Origin: Rhodococcoides fascians A25f
GTDB taxonomy: Bacteria; Actinomycetota; Actinomycetes; Mycobacteriales; Mycobacteriaceae
DNA: 64,000 nt
NCBI RefSeq assembly: GCF_000760935.2
Contig: NZ_CP049744.1
Coordinates: 4,619,501-4,683,500 of the forward strand
Direction of reading: 5' to 3'
Every line of letters starts with the position of its first letter. Position 1 is the stretch's first letter. This document shows, in pieces, positions 37,995 through 48,291 of this stretch. Below the pieces are notes generated by a model. It was not told the DNA's origin. It made no database searches and saw only the letters and a program-made list of their open reading frames with translations. Made by a program: the position numbers and the translations under genes.

Positions 37995-38696
37995 CTACGC
38001 CACGCGGGCTTTGGTGCGCGGGATCCACTCGTAGATGCCGGCTTCGGCTCCGTGGTGGAGGGAGAGGTCGATGGCATCGAGGATTGCCTGTCGCGGCCCC
38101 GGTCGACCGAGTTGTTTGGCACTGATCGCCAGGCGCACCACTCCCTCGCGGCGCGCGGTGCGGCCGGCCCCGAGTACCAGAGCTTTGAACCACCAGGGTT
38201 CGGCTTTGAATCCTTCACCGATTCCCCAGACTCGGGCACGGACGACGCCGTCCCGGTCGAGGTCGTGAATGCCGTTCAGCGCAGCCAATATTCGGAAGCC
38301 TGCATCGGGCAGCGCTTCGACGGCTCCGGGTGAGGCGATCCAGCGCGGAGCAGCGAACACTCGGGTGCGCAGTCCGGTCTGTTCCATCACCCGGTCTGCT
38401 GCCATCAGGCGCAGTCGAGCTTCGTGACGAGGCAGTGCGGCGAACTCGGAGCGTCGACGCTTCGTCGCGGCCTGGTCGTAGCCGTGCAGAACGATCGCGT
38501 CGCCGCCGTCGCGTCGGGCCCGCAACCACTCCTGGGTGGGCACATCCGCAGCAAGACGGTATTTGTCTTTCAATCGCGGTGCGACGAGCAGCGACAACGG
38601 GACGCCTCGTCCGTCGAGAATTCGCGCGAACTCGGCGGCATGCTCGTAGGTGTCGTTCTTGATTCCGCTCACCGACACGATCAGGCGTCCAGACAT
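37995..38696 (-). CDS. DUF2334 polysaccharide-deacetylase-like protein
   Basis: 233 residues. Opens MSGRLIVSVSGIKNDTYEHAAEFA with a conserved aspartate region, DAIVLHGYDQ and FAAPRWIASPGAVEAL. These resemble the metal and active-site segments of NodB-like DUF2334 enzymes. No signal peptide. The substrate is unknown. The ATG at 38696 follows GCGAGG; a GTG/ATG 18 nt further up would be less conserved. A transposon lies 64 bp downstream and splits what may have been its terminator. Confidence 0.7.
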   Translation of the reverse strand: MSGRLIVSVSGIKNDTYEHAAEFARILDGRGVPLSLLVAPRLKDKYRLAADVPTQEWLRARRDGGDAIVLHGYDQAATKRRRSEFAALPRHEARLRLMAADRVMEQTGLRTRVFAAPRWIASPGAVEALPDAGFRILAALNGIHDLDRDGVVRARVWGIGEGFKAEPWWFKALVLGAGRTARREGVVRLAISAKQLGRPGPRQAILDAIDLSLHHGAEAGIYEWIPRTKARVA

Positions 38697-38751
38697 GACT
38701 CGAGCCTCGCACACCAGCGTGAACGAGGCTCGAAGTCGATGCAGACAGAAG

Positions 38752-39258
38752 CTAAACGGCGATCGTTTCCTTCGGCAGGATCTTGTCGATCGCGGCGAGC
38801 ACCTCAGGAGCGTCCGGCTCAGTGCGCGGACGGAAGCGATCGGTGACGACGCCCTCGGGCGAGATCAGGAACTTCTCGAAGTTCCACTGAACATCTCCGG
38901 CCTTGCCTTCGGCGTCCTCGGTCTTGGTCAGTTCGGCGTACAACGGGTGCTGGTTGTCACCGTTGACGTCGACCTTCTCGGTCATTGCGAACGTGACGCC
39001 GTACGTGGTGGAGCAGAACGTCTCGATCTCTTCGGCGGTGCCGGGCTCTTGGCCACCGAATTGGTTGCAGGGCACTCCGACGACCGAAAGGCCGCGGGCC
39101 GAGTATTCGTTGGCGAGCTTCTCGAGCTTCTCGTACTGCGGGGTCAGTCCACACTTGGAGGCGACATTGACCACGAGAACGGCCCTTCCGGCGTACTCGT
39201 CGAGCGAGGTGGGCGCACCACCCAGCGTGTTGATGCCGATGTTCTGAACTTCAGTCAT
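38752..39258 (-). CDS. Glutathione peroxidase-family (thiol-dependent) peroxidase
   Basis: 168 residues. The catalytic tetrad is visible: Cys36 in VASKCGLTPQY, Gln in NQFGGQEPG, Trp-Asn in QWNFEKFLI. A cysteine rather than selenocysteine is used. In glutathione-free actinobacteria such enzymes are typically reduced by thioredoxin or mycothiol. The ATG at 39258 is preferred; TAAGTT (39270-39265) lies 6 nt upstream and suggests a leaderless mRNA. Confidence 0.9.
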   Translation of the reverse strand: MTEVQNIGINTLGGAPTSLDEYAGRAVLVVNVASKCGLTPQYEKLEKLANEYSARGLSVVGVPCNQFGGQEPGTAEEIETFCSTTYGVTFAMTEKVDVNGDNQHPLYAELTKTEDAEGKAGDVQWNFEKFLISPEGVVTDRFRPRTEPDAPEVLAAIDKILPKETIAV

Positions 39259-39307
39259 CACCCGAACTTACCTGTGAGTACCGACAGAATGGAACCGACG
39301 TACAAAA

Positions 39308-39350
39308 GCAAGTACGACCCCGCTGGTGGCGGGGTCGTACTTGCGTTTTT
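39308..39350. terminator. Strong terminator with 16-bp perfect stem
   Basis: Inverted repeat 39308-39323 / 39329-39344 with a 5-nt loop. T runs follow on both strands (GTTTTT on +, TTTTG on -). On the - strand it ends dctA transcription just before the peroxidase promoter. Confidence 0.9.
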
Positions 39351-39391
39351 CCGAACCGGGCGACGGGGGGATGCGCGGCACCCGGCAGGCC

Positions 39392-40792
39392 TTACGCCTT
39401 GGCGGCGTGCTTTTCGATGATGACCTGCTTGTCAGCGGGTCGGTCGTCCTCGGGAAGGTGGTCGTCGACCATGGTCTCCTCGTCGAACGGCAGTCCGCCG
39501 TCGAGCACCGTGTGAACGCGGTCCTTGTCTATCGTCTTGGTCCAGGTGCCGACCAGCAGGGTGGCGACAGCGTTACCCGAGAAGTTGGTGACTGCGCGGG
39601 CCTCGGACATGAACCGGTCGATTCCGACGATGAGCTGGACGCCGTCGAGCAGTTCGGGACGGTGGCTCTGCAGGCCGCCTGCGAGGGTGGCCAGGCCGGC
39701 TCCGGAGACTCCGGCTGCACCCTTGGAGGCGATGATCATGAACAGCAGCAGCGAGAACTGCTCGCCGATCGAAAGCGGCATGTTCATGGCGTCGGCAATG
39801 AAGATCGAGGCCATCGTCAGGTAGATCGCGGTGCCGTCGAGGTTGAAGGAGTAGCCGGTGGGGACCACGATGCCGACGGTGGTGCGCTCGACTCCGACGT
39901 GCTCCATCTTGGCGATCAGACGCGGCAGGGCCGACTCGGACGAGCTGGTGGCGACGATGAGCAGGTACTCACGGGCCAGGTACTTGACCAGCTTGAAGAT
40001 CGAGAATCCGGAGACGAACTTCAGGATCAGTCCGAGGAAGAAGAAGACGAAGATGAAGCAGGTGATGTAGAAGGCGAGCATCAGGGTGCCGAGCTGGATG
40101 ACGGCGTCGAATCCGGTCTTGCCGACGACTCCGGCGATGGCACCGAACGCACCGATCGGGGCGAGCCACAGGATCATCGTCAGGATGCGGAAGACGAGCT
40201 TCTGCACTGCGCCGATGCCCTTGAGAATGCCTTCGCCCTGCTTGCCCATGGCCTGCAGTGCAAAGCCGACGAGGATGGCGACGAACAGCGTCTGCAGTAC
40301 CGAACCGGCGGTGAGCGACGAGAGCAACGACGTCGGAATGATTCCGGCGATGAAGTCCATGGTGCCGCCCGCTTCGTGAGCGGTGTCGGCCAGCTTGAGG
40401 CCGGCGTCGTTGGGCGAGATGTTCAGGCCGTCACCGGGCTTGATGAGGTTACCGACGACCATGCCGATACCGAGGGCGATGGTGGACATACCGATGAAGT
40501 ACGCCAGAGCCAATCCACCGACGCGGCCGACGCTGGCTGCGGCGCGGACCGATCCGATGCCGAGCACGATGGTGCAGAAGATGACCGGGCTGATCATCAT
40601 CTTGATCAGGCTGACGAACAGTGTGCCGAGGATGGAAAGGTCCGAGGCGAAGTCCTTCGCCACCAGTCCGACGATCACACCGGCGACGACAGCGATGATC
40701 ACCGCGATGTAGAGCCAGTGAGTCCTGTCGCGCTTCTTCTTGGGCTCGGTGGGCGGGTTGTCGTTCCGCTCAGCATCGGTGCTGATACTCAT
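39392..40792 (-). CDS. dctA: C4-dicarboxylate:cation symporter
   Basis: 466 residues with eight helices, a serine-rich loop (SSSESALPRL) and NLDGTAIYLTMA motif of the DAACS family. Likely takes up succinate, fumarate or malate. The ATG at 40792 has AAGGAA upstream. It is divergent from a CitA/DcuS-type two-component system, the arrangement usual for ligand-induced dctA. A dyad sits in the shared upstream region. Confidence 0.9.
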   Translation of the reverse strand: MSISTDAERNDNPPTEPKKKRDRTHWLYIAVIIAVVAGVIVGLVAKDFASDLSILGTLFVSLIKMMISPVIFCTIVLGIGSVRAAASVGRVGGLALAYFIGMSTIALGIGMVVGNLIKPGDGLNISPNDAGLKLADTAHEAGGTMDFIAGIIPTSLLSSLTAGSVLQTLFVAILVGFALQAMGKQGEGILKGIGAVQKLVFRILTMILWLAPIGAFGAIAGVVGKTGFDAVIQLGTLMLAFYITCFIFVFFFLGLILKFVSGFSIFKLVKYLAREYLLIVATSSSESALPRLIAKMEHVGVERTTVGIVVPTGYSFNLDGTAIYLTMASIFIADAMNMPLSIGEQFSLLLFMIIASKGAAGVSGAGLATLAGGLQSHRPELLDGVQLIVGIDRFMSEARAVTNFSGNAVATLLVGTWTKTIDKDRVHTVLDGGLPFDEETMVDDHLPEDDRPADKQVIIEKHAAKA

Positions 40793-40902
40793 GAGTGTTC
40801 CTTCTGGTTCAAGTGAAGCGCGAGTCGAACTGCGGACTTCGTAACTACTGGGAGTGGAGTGAGGTGCATCACCCCTGCTGAGAGATGATGTTGCTGCACG
40901 CA

Positions 40903-40916
40903 GTGACAGGAGTCAC
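40903..40916. promoter_or_regulatory. Dyad in the dctA/sensor intergenic region
   Basis: GTGAC-AGGA-GTCAC, a perfect 5-bp inverted repeat, 110 bp from dctA and 51 bp from the sensor start. A plausible binding site for the divergent response regulator. Functional claim is inference. Confidence 0.35.
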
Positions 40917-40966
40917 CTATACGTTCATTTCGTTCACACCGATTGTTCTTGCGCGAAAGGAATCCG

Positions 40967-42520
40967 TTGTCCACCAAACGTCCGCTGAGCGTCGCCGGCC
41001 AGGTGCTGGTGCTGCAGCTCGTCGTCATGGCGGTCGTCGTGTTCGCCGGCGGCATCCTGACGGTGCTCAACGAACGTTCCAACAGCGACGACGCGACCCG
41101 ACGCGAAGTCACGGCGATCGCGGTGAGCATCGCCAACGAACCGTCGACGCCGGTGGCCATCGAGTCCGACGATCCGACCTCGCGTCTGCAACCGGAGACG
41201 GAGAAAATCAGGCAGGTAACGGGCGTCGACTTCATCGTCGTCATGGCACCGGATCGCACCCGCTTCACCCACACCACCGTCGACCTGATCGGTAAGCCCT
41301 TCAGCGGCAATATCGACCGTGCGCTGCAAGGCGAAACGTTCACCGAAACCTACGTCGGGTCCCTCGGCCCCTCGATTCGGTCGGTCACACCGGTCACCGA
41401 CTCGTCCGGCGAGATCGTCGGCCTCGTCTCCGCCGGAGTCACTCGCCAGAAGATCAGCGACCAGTTCTTTCAGGGGCTACCGCTCATCATCGGAGTCGTG
41501 CTCGCCGCCTTCGTCGTCGCCGCGGTGGGATCGACCTTGCTCAGCCGCCGGCTCCGGCGTCAGACACTGGGCATGGCACCGGCGGAGCTGCGCACCATGT
41601 ACGAGCATCACGACGCCGTCCTGCACTCCATCGGTGAAGGTCTGTTGGTATTCGGCCGCGGCGACGAGGCCGAGTTGGTCAACGACGAGGCTCGACGCCT
41701 CCTCGACCTACCGGAAGGCCCGGTCTCGCTCGCGTCGTTGCCGGAGTCGATGCAGCAGATGGACACCGGCATCGTGCGCGGTGAACTGCATCTGACCAAG
41801 GATCGTGTTCTCGTCGTCAATCAGGATCCGGTGATGTGGGAGGGCAGGCGACTGGGCAATGTGCTGACGATCCGCGATCAGACCGAATTACGTTCACTGA
41901 TGGGTGAACTCGACTCGGTGCGTAGTTTCGCCGAGTCGCTGCGTTCGCAGGCTCACGAATCGGCCAACAGGCTGCACACGGTCATCACGATGGTCGAACT
42001 CGGTCGACCCGAGGAAGCCGTGGAGTTCGCGACGGCCGATCTAGAGCTCTCGCAATCCCTCATCGACCGGCTGATGAACGCCGTCGGCGAGCCTGCGCTC
42101 GCGGCACTGCTACTGGGCAAGGTCAGTCAAGCTGCCGAGCAGGGCGTGGAACTCACCATCACCGACGACACGGCGATGGAGGACGAGGGGGTATTGACGG
42201 CTCGCGAATTGGTCACGCTGGTAGGCAATCTGATAGACAATGCCATCGATGCCTCGAAAGAATCCGATCAGCCGTGGGTCGAAGTGACCGTCCGTGATGC
42301 CGACGGCGAACTCGTCGTCCGCGTGGCCGACAGCGGTCCCGGAATGCCACCGGAGACGTTGAAAGCAGCTCTGCGGCGCGGCTACTCGACCAAGTCCGGG
42401 TCACGCGGGCTGGGCTTGGCCCTGGTGACTCAGGTGATCGGTCGCCATCGCGGCACCTTGACATCCGAGGTGACGTACGGCTCTGTCATGATCGCCACCA
42501 TCCCTGGATCTCCGTCGTGA
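40967..42520 (+). CDS. CitA/DcuS-family sensor histidine kinase
   Basis: 517 residues. One helix near residues 10-35, an extracytoplasmic PAS/Cache-like sensor (about 40-165, with TRFTHT and GPSIRSVTPV segments that bind carboxylate ligands in the family), a second helix (about 170-195), a cytoplasmic PAS and the kinase. The phospho-acceptor is His330 in LRSQAHESANRLHT, and the ATPase has NLIDNAIDA, DSGPGM and GLGLALV. The TTG at 40967 is chosen because GAAAGGA lies 7 nt upstream. The response regulator gene overlaps its stop. Confidence 0.88.
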   Translation: MSTKRPLSVAGQVLVLQLVVMAVVVFAGGILTVLNERSNSDDATRREVTAIAVSIANEPSTPVAIESDDPTSRLQPETEKIRQVTGVDFIVVMAPDRTRFTHTTVDLIGKPFSGNIDRALQGETFTETYVGSLGPSIRSVTPVTDSSGEIVGLVSAGVTRQKISDQFFQGLPLIIGVVLAAFVVAAVGSTLLSRRLRRQTLGMAPAELRTMYEHHDAVLHSIGEGLLVFGRGDEAELVNDEARRLLDLPEGPVSLASLPESMQQMDTGIVRGELHLTKDRVLVVNQDPVMWEGRRLGNVLTIRDQTELRSLMGELDSVRSFAESLRSQAHESANRLHTVITMVELGRPEEAVEFATADLELSQSLIDRLMNAVGEPALAALLLGKVSQAAEQGVELTITDDTAMEDEGVLTARELVTLVGNLIDNAIDASKESDQPWVEVTVRDADGELVVRVADSGPGMPPETLKAALRRGYSTKSGSRGLGLALVTQVIGRHRGTLTSEVTYGSVMIATIPGSPS

Positions 42521-43191
42521 TCAAGGTACTGATCGTCGACGACGAACCGCTGATCGCCGAGGCTCACAAAACGTACGTCGAGCGCACCCCGGGCTTCGAG
42601 GTTGCCGGCGTCGCACACACCGGTGCTGCTGCCATGAGATTCGCCAGCACCGAGTCCGTCGATCTGGTGTTGCTCGACATCGGGCTGCCCGACGCGAGTG
42701 GCATCGACGTGGCTGCGGCCCTCGGCGGCCTGCGCCCGAGCCCCGACGTCATCGCCATCACCTCCGAGCGGGATCTGTCGGTTGTGCGTTCGGCCGTGGC
42801 GCACGGCATCGTGCTGTATCTGCTCAAGCCGTTCACGTTCGCTGCGTTTCGCGACAAGCTCGAGCGCTACCGCGAGTTCCACGACGCATTACCCGCCGGG
42901 GAGAACGCGTCCAGTCAGCGAGACATCGACCGTGCAATGGCACATCTTCGGACGGCCGACGAACGCGTCTCCACCCCCAAAGGCATTGCCCCGCAGACGA
43001 TGGACGGAATCACCGCCTCCGTCAAGGAATCGGCCGACGGACTCAATGCATCCGAGGCCGCCAAGGTCGTCGGAGTGTCCCGAGTGACGGCATGGCGATA
43101 CCTCGAGCGTCTGGCCGACGACGGCCTGGTCACCCGGCACACCGAATACGGTAAAGCCGGGCGACCGCAGGTCCGCTACGTGTGGCGTTAG
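42517..43191 (+). CDS. CitB/DcuR-family response regulator
   Basis: 224 residues. N-terminal receiver with acidic pocket (DDEP) and phospho-acceptor Asp54 (VLLDIGLPD), Lys at KPF. The C-terminal HTH is LNASEAAKVVGVSRVTAWRYLERL, typical of the CitB branch. GTG overlaps the kinase stop (GTGA), so both are made from one mRNA. It likely activates the divergent dctA in response to external C4-dicarboxylates. Confidence 0.9.
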   Translation: MIKVLIVDDEPLIAEAHKTYVERTPGFEVAGVAHTGAAAMRFASTESVDLVLLDIGLPDASGIDVAAALGGLRPSPDVIAITSERDLSVVRSAVAHGIVLYLLKPFTFAAFRDKLERYREFHDALPAGENASSQRDIDRAMAHLRTADERVSTPKGIAPQTMDGITASVKESADGLNASEAAKVVGVSRVTAWRYLERLADDGLVTRHTEYGKAGRPQVRYVWR

Positions 43192-43214
43192 AGCGGCTGC
43201 GCCGCATGTGAACG

Positions 43215-43240
43215 GAAACTCGTAGCAGGCTACGAGTTTC
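43215..43240. terminator. Hairpin terminator, 12-bp stem
   Basis: GAAACTCGTAGC (43215-43226) pairs with GCTACGAGTTTC (43229-43240) around AG. It ends the two-component operon and, on the - strand, overlaps the ptrB stop codon. Confidence 0.7.
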
Positions 43241-45366
43241 TATGCACGTGCGCCGGAGGCGCTCACGATCCACGCGTACTCGAAAGCCGCTTCCTTCCAC
43301 TTCTCGTAGCGTCCGCTCACTCCCCCGTGCCCGGCGCTCATTTCGGTCTTGAGCAGCAGATCCGAGTCCCCCGTCTTCGTGGCACGCAGGGCCGCAACCC
43401 ATTTGGCGGGTTCGACGTAGAGGACGCGGGTGTCGTTGATGGACGTGATCGCCAGGATCGACGGGTAGTCCTTGGCCTCGACGTTCTCGTAGGGAGAGTA
43501 CGACTTCATGTATTCGTACACCTCCTTGTCCGCCAACGGGTTTCCCCACTCATCCCATTCGATGACCGTCAGCGGCAGTGACGGGTCGAGGATGGAGGTG
43601 AGCGGATCGACGAACGGAACGTTGGCGAGGATGCCGTTGAACAGCTCAGGTGCCAAGTTGGCCACCGCACCCATCAGCAGACCGCCTGCGCTACCACCGT
43701 CGGCGACCAGATGCTTCGGTGAGGTGCGGCCGGTGTCGATGAGATGCTGTGCGGCAGCGACGAAGTCGGTGAAGGTGTTCTTCTTCTTCAGCGTCTTGCC
43801 GTTGTCGTACCAGTGGCGACCCATCTCGCCGCCGCCGCGCACGTGTGCGACGACGAACACGATGCCGCGGTCGAGGAGAGACAACCGCGCGACCGAGAAC
43901 GACGGGTCCATCGACGCCTCGTACGATCCGTAGCCGTACAGCAACGTGGGAGCCGGGCCCTCGGGGACGTCCTTGCGAGCGATGACCGACAGCGGAATCT
44001 GCGTTCCGTCCGGCGCGGTGGCCCAATCTCTGTGCTGCACATAGTCACTGGCATCGAACTTGCCGAGAACCGGCTGCGATTTGCGGAGTAGCAGTTCACC
44101 AATGGCGATGTCGAGGTCGTAGACCTGACCGGGGGTGATGAACGAGGTGTAGACCATCCGCAGCAGCGGCTGGTCCCACTCGGGGTTCGAGCCGGCTCCG
44201 ACCGAATAGAGCTCCTCGTCGAACTCGAGCTCGCGGTATTCGCCGTATCCCTCGTCGGTCAGTGGCCAGATCGCCATGCGGGTCAACGCTTCTCGCCGGT
44301 AGGTGAAGATCAGGTGGCCGGCGAAGGCGTCGATGTCCTCGACTCGGACGTCGCCCTGATGCGGAACCAGAATGCGCTGATCGAGCGGGTCGGAGACCGG
44401 GGCCTCGGCGAGCAGGAAGTTCTCGGCCTTCTCCCCCTCGGTGCCCCAGCCGTTGACCGAACCGTTGTGGGTGATGAGGAAACGATCCTCACCCGCCACG
44501 ACGGCGTGTTCGATGCTGTACTCGATGCCGTCCGTGCGCGGCAGTACCACGCGGAACTCGCCCTCGGGATCGGTGGATTCCAGGACGAGGCACTCGGAGG
44601 TGATCTTTGAACCGACCCAGATCATCAGGTACTTCTCGCTACGGGTGGAACCGAAACCTACCCAGTAGCTTTCGTCGGGCTCGTGGAAGACCTTGACGTC
44701 CTCGGTCTTACCGAGGGTGTGTCGCCACACGGTGTCGGGACGCCAGGATTCGTCGACCGTCAGGTAGAAGACGTGCGTGGCGTCGGCGGTCCAGGTGGCT
44801 CCCGGCGCGACGTTCTCGATGGTGTCGGCCAGCAGTTCTCCGGTTTCGAGGTTCTTGAAACGCAGCGTGTACCGCTCGTCGCCCTCGGTGTCGGTCGAGT
44901 ACGCCAACAGCGTGCCGTCGAGACTGATCGAGAACGCACCGAGGGAGAAGAAGTCGTGACCCTCCGCCTCGACGTTGGCGTCGAGCAGGACCTGCTCACC
45001 GGGAACGTCCACGTCGGAAGACAGCGTCGGCGGTGTCCAGTCGTCGGGAGAGTCCACGGGGCAACGGCATTGGAGGCCGTACGACTTACCCTCGACGGTG
45101 CGCGAGTAGTACCACCACTGACCCATGCGCGTCGGCACGGACAGGTCGGTCTCCTGGGTTCGCGATTTGATCTCGTCGAAGATCTTGCCGCGAAGTGATT
45201 CCAGTCCGGCCGTCTGCTGCTCGGTATAGGCGTTCTCGGCCTCGAGGTACGCGATGACCTCGGGGTCTTCCTTTGCACGCAACCATTCGTAGTTGTCGGT
45301 GAACGTATCGCCGTGATGGGTGCGCTCCAGCGGCACCTTCTTGGCAACGGGAGGGGTGATCGTCAT
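43240..45366 (-). CDS. ptrB: Oligopeptidase B-like S9 serine peptidase
   Basis: 708 residues. N-terminal seven-blade beta-propeller (about 70-400), then an alpha/beta hydrolase domain with GGSAGG nucleophile motif, and Asp/His near INDTRV and HGG. Oligopeptidase B cleaves after Arg/Lys in short peptides; M. tuberculosis has the split equivalent ptrBa/ptrBb (Rv0781-Rv0782), whereas here the gene is intact. The ATG at 45366 overlaps the purC stop (ATGA). The gene is translationally coupled to purC. Confidence 0.9.
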   Translation of the reverse strand: MTITPPVAKKVPLERTHHGDTFTDNYEWLRAKEDPEVIAYLEAENAYTEQQTAGLESLRGKIFDEIKSRTQETDLSVPTRMGQWWYYSRTVEGKSYGLQCRCPVDSPDDWTPPTLSSDVDVPGEQVLLDANVEAEGHDFFSLGAFSISLDGTLLAYSTDTEGDERYTLRFKNLETGELLADTIENVAPGATWTADATHVFYLTVDESWRPDTVWRHTLGKTEDVKVFHEPDESYWVGFGSTRSEKYLMIWVGSKITSECLVLESTDPEGEFRVVLPRTDGIEYSIEHAVVAGEDRFLITHNGSVNGWGTEGEKAENFLLAEAPVSDPLDQRILVPHQGDVRVEDIDAFAGHLIFTYRREALTRMAIWPLTDEGYGEYRELEFDEELYSVGAGSNPEWDQPLLRMVYTSFITPGQVYDLDIAIGELLLRKSQPVLGKFDASDYVQHRDWATAPDGTQIPLSVIARKDVPEGPAPTLLYGYGSYEASMDPSFSVARLSLLDRGIVFVVAHVRGGGEMGRHWYDNGKTLKKKNTFTDFVAAAQHLIDTGRTSPKHLVADGGSAGGLLMGAVANLAPELFNGILANVPFVDPLTSILDPSLPLTVIEWDEWGNPLADKEVYEYMKSYSPYENVEAKDYPSILAITSINDTRVLYVEPAKWVAALRATKTGDSDLLLKTEMSAGHGGVSGRYEKWKEAAFEYAWIVSASGARA

Positions 45367-46247
45367 GGCGTGACCCAATCGTCGAAGTTCAGGCCCGAGA
45401 TGCGCTCGTAGGCCTCGATGTAGCGGCTGCGTGTCGCGGCGACGATGTCGTCCGGCAACGGTGGTGGCGGGGTGTCGGACTTGCGGTCCCACCCGGATTC
45501 ACCGGTCAACCAGTCGCGGACGAACTGCTTGTCGAAGCTCGGCTGAACGCGACCTTCCTGGTACGAATCGGCGGGCCAGTACCGCGAGGAGTCGGGAGTG
45601 AGCACCTCGTCGGCGAGCACGAGATTGCCGTCGGCGTCGGTACCGAACTCGAACTTGGTGTCAGCGAGAATGATTCCGCGTTCCAGAGCGAAGTTTGCTG
45701 CGCGCGAATAGATCTCGATGGTGTCCTCGCGCAACTTGAAGGCAAGTTCGGCACCGACCTGCTCGACGGCCTGGTCGAAGGTGATGTTCTCGTCGTGATC
45801 GCCGAGTGCCGCTTTTGCGGCGGGAGTGAAGATCACCTCGTCGAGTTTGCTCGATTCGATCAGGCCGGGCGGCAGCTCGACTCCGCAGACCGCTCCGGTC
45901 GCGTTGTAATCGGCCAGACCGGAGCCGGTGAGGTAGCCGCGAGCGACGCATTCGATCGGCACCATGTTCAGCTTCTTCACCACCAGAGCGCGGCCGAGCA
46001 GTTCGGCGGGAATGCGCTCGTCTCGCGGGTCGCCTGCCAGATGGTTCACGCCGCCGAGTTCTTCGAAGAAGAAGACGCTCATCGCCGTCAGCACCCGTCC
46101 CTTGTCCGGGATCGGGGTGTCGAGGATGTGGTCGTACGCCGAGATGCGGTCGCTCGCGACGAGCAGCAGATGCGCGTCGTCGATGGTGTAGAGATCGCGG
46201 ACCTTGCCGCCGGCCAGATGCTCGTAGCTACTCAATGATGGTCGCAC
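45363..46247 (-). CDS. purC: Phosphoribosylaminoimidazole-succinocarboxamide synthase
   Basis: 294 residues. SAICAR synthetase: CAIR plus Asp plus ATP to SAICAR. Motifs: [22 protein letters not shown], and [11 protein letters not shown]. The GTG at 46247 gives the N-terminus [20 protein letters not shown], which aligns with mycobacterial PurC; GTG at 46259 adds four residues. TAGTGT (46261-46256) lies 8 nt before 46247, consistent with a leaderless start. Overlaps ptrB by 4 nt. Confidence 0.94.
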   Translation of the reverse strand: MRPSLSSYEHLAGGKVRDLYTIDDAHLLLVASDRISAYDHILDTPIPDKGRVLTAMSVFFFEELGGVNHLAGDPRDERIPAELLGRALVVKKLNMVPIECVARGYLTGSGLADYNATGAVCGVELPPGLIESSKLDEVIFTPAAKAALGDHDENITFDQAVEQVGAELAFKLREDTIEIYSRAANFALERGIILADTKFEFGTDADGNLVLADEVLTPDSSRYWPADSYQEGRVQPSFDKQFVRDWLTGESGWDRKSDTPPPPLPDDIVAATRSRYIEAYERISGLNFDDWVTP

Positions 46248-46310
46248 GGTGTTCAACACTATCTGGGCCGGTGCCGCCGCGTCGGCAGGCAGGGATCACA
46301 ATGAGTAGCA

Positions 46311-47714
46311 ATGGCAACGACCGAATCGACCCCGGACATCGGATTCCGCTCCGAACGCGGTCCCATCCTGATCGCGCTGATGCTCAGCTCGTCACTGGTG
46401 GCGCTGGACGCCACGATCATCGCCACTGCGGTGCTCACCATCGTCGGCGACCTCGGCGGGTTCGCGCAGTTCCCGTGGTTGTTCTCGATCTACCTGCTTG
46501 CGCAGGCGGTCTCGGTGCCGCTCTACGGCAAGCTCTCCGACCTGTTCGGACGCAAGAAGATCATGCTGTTCGGTATCGCGATGTTCTGTCTCGGCTCCAT
46601 TCTGTGTGGCCTGGCGTGGAGCATGCCTGCTCTGATCGCCTTCCGCGCGATTCAAGGACTCGGTGCGGGTGCCGTACAGCCGATGTCCATCACGATCGCC
46701 GGCGACATCTACACCCTCGCCGAACGCGCCAAAGTCCAGGGCTACCTGGCCAGCGTGTGGGCGATCTCCTCGGTTCTCGGCCCAGCGCTCGGCGGCGTCT
46801 TCTCCGAGTTCCTGTCCTGGCGATGGATCTTCTTCATCAACATTCCTCTGTGCGCGCTGGCGGCGTTCATGCTGCTGCGCAAATTCGAGGAGGGTGCCGT
46901 CGAACGCGCAAAACCCAAGATCGATTACCTCGGGGCCGCTCTGCTCACCGTCGGCGCAACAATGGTGTTGCTCGGCTTGCTGGAAGGTGGCCAGTCCTGG
47001 GCCTGGGGTTCGCCGATCAGCATCGCGATCTTCGTCGTGGGCTTCCTACTGCTTGCGGTGTTCGCGTGGGTGGAGTCCCGCGCCGAGGAGCCGATCCTGC
47101 CGCTGTGGGTGTTCACCCGGCGCGTTCTGGTGGTCAGCAGCTTCATCTCGTTGCTCGTCGGCGCGCTGATTCTGGGGCTGACCTCCTACGTGCCGACATT
47201 CGTGCAAGGGGTCTTCGGCACCGGAGCCATCGTCGCCGGGTTCTCGCTGTCCACACTGACTCTCGGTTGGCCGATCGCCGCATCCCAGTCCGGTCGGGTG
47301 TACCTCCGTTTCGGCTTCCGAACAACCGCGGTCGTCGGCGGCTCGATCGGCGTCGTCGGGGCGGCACTGACAACGTTGCTCGACGCCGAGTCGCAGATCT
47401 GGCATGTCGCGGCTATGTGCTTCGTCATCGGCCTCGGCATGGGGTTGATCGCGAGCCCCACGTTGATCGCAGCACAGTCGAGCGTCGATTGGGCCGAACG
47501 TGGCGTCGTCACCTCCACCAACATGTTCGCCCGCTCCCTCGGTAGCGCGGTCGGCGTCGCGGTGTTCGGCGCGATCGTCAACGCGCGAGTGTCCGGGGAT
47601 CCCGAACCCGAACAACTGTCCGACGCCATCCATCTGGTCTTCATCGGAGTGTTGGTCGCGGCCGTCCTGATGACCGTCGCAGCCGTACTGATGCCGAAGC
47701 GTGCAGCAAAGTAG
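46311..47714 (+). CDS. MFS drug exporter, DHA2/EmrB-QacA type
   Basis: 467 residues with 12 to 14 helices. MFS motif A-like YGKLSDLFGRKK after helix 2; family motif C-like VLGPALGGVF; N-terminus SSSLVALDATIIATAVLTI. Positional equivalent of M. tuberculosis EmrB (Rv0783c). Substrates likely lipophilic drugs; not provable here. The ATG is clear; CACAAT 8 nt upstream may be a -10. Divergent from purC. Confidence 0.88.
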   Translation: MATTESTPDIGFRSERGPILIALMLSSSLVALDATIIATAVLTIVGDLGGFAQFPWLFSIYLLAQAVSVPLYGKLSDLFGRKKIMLFGIAMFCLGSILCGLAWSMPALIAFRAIQGLGAGAVQPMSITIAGDIYTLAERAKVQGYLASVWAISSVLGPALGGVFSEFLSWRWIFFINIPLCALAAFMLLRKFEEGAVERAKPKIDYLGAALLTVGATMVLLGLLEGGQSWAWGSPISIAIFVVGFLLLAVFAWVESRAEEPILPLWVFTRRVLVVSSFISLLVGALILGLTSYVPTFVQGVFGTGAIVAGFSLSTLTLGWPIAASQSGRVYLRFGFRTTAVVGGSIGVVGAALTTLLDAESQIWHVAAMCFVIGLGMGLIASPTLIAAQSSVDWAERGVVTSTNMFARSLGSAVGVAVFGAIVNARVSGDPEPEQLSDAIHLVFIGVLVAAVLMTVAAVLMPKRAAK

Positions 47715-47724
47715 CGTTCTCTGT

Positions 47725-48291
47725 ATGTCCATCATTCATCGCGCCACGCTCGTTCCCTCGAAACTGGACGCGATTGCAGCCTGGATTCCGACGCAGGAGT
47801 GGGCAGCTCAAAGGGATACCACCGGCTTCGAAGCCGTCGGCGCATATCGTTTCGACGATCCGGCGGGAGAGGTCGGCGTCGAAACCCATCTCGTGCGGAC
47901 GCCGTCGGGCACGGTGTTTCAGGTACCCCTGACCTATCGCAGTGCACCCCTGGCCGGCGCCGACGCGTATCTTGTTGCCACGATGGAACATTCGGTACTG
48001 GGCACGCGTTGGGTCTACGACGGCGTCGGCGATCCGGTGTACGTGACAGTGACCACCGCGGCGATCGTCGACGGTGCTGAACAGGCGGAACTGGTGGTGC
48101 ACTCCCCCGGCGGTTCTCGAGCGGTGCGTGAATCCACTACGCGGGTCCGGGGTACCGGTGGGCACCCGTCGACGTCACCGCGCCTGTATGTCCGACGGGT
48201 GATCGACACTACTGCCACCGAGCTGCCGCACTTGTTCGGTACCTGGCCCGGCCAACAGGATCCGATCCCGCTCGTGGAGTTGCGAACCTAG
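47725..48291 (+). CDS. Maltokinase N-terminal-cap-like protein (stand-alone)
   Basis: 188 residues. MSIIHRATLVPSKLDAIAAWIPTQEW is the characteristic start of the maltokinase N-terminal cap domain; the kinase domain is absent. Such isolated cap proteins (CG0192 type) are common in actinobacteria and have no known catalytic role. TAGCGT 7 nt before the ATG again suggests a leaderless start. Its TAG stop overlaps the FbpC stop in CTAG (48288-48291). Confidence 0.75.
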   Translation: MSIIHRATLVPSKLDAIAAWIPTQEWAAQRDTTGFEAVGAYRFDDPAGEVGVETHLVRTPSGTVFQVPLTYRSAPLAGADAYLVATMEHSVLGTRWVYDGVGDPVYVTVTTAAIVDGAEQAELVVHSPGGSRAVRESTTRVRGTGGHPSTSPRLYVRRVIDTTATELPHLFGTWPGQQDPIPLVELRT

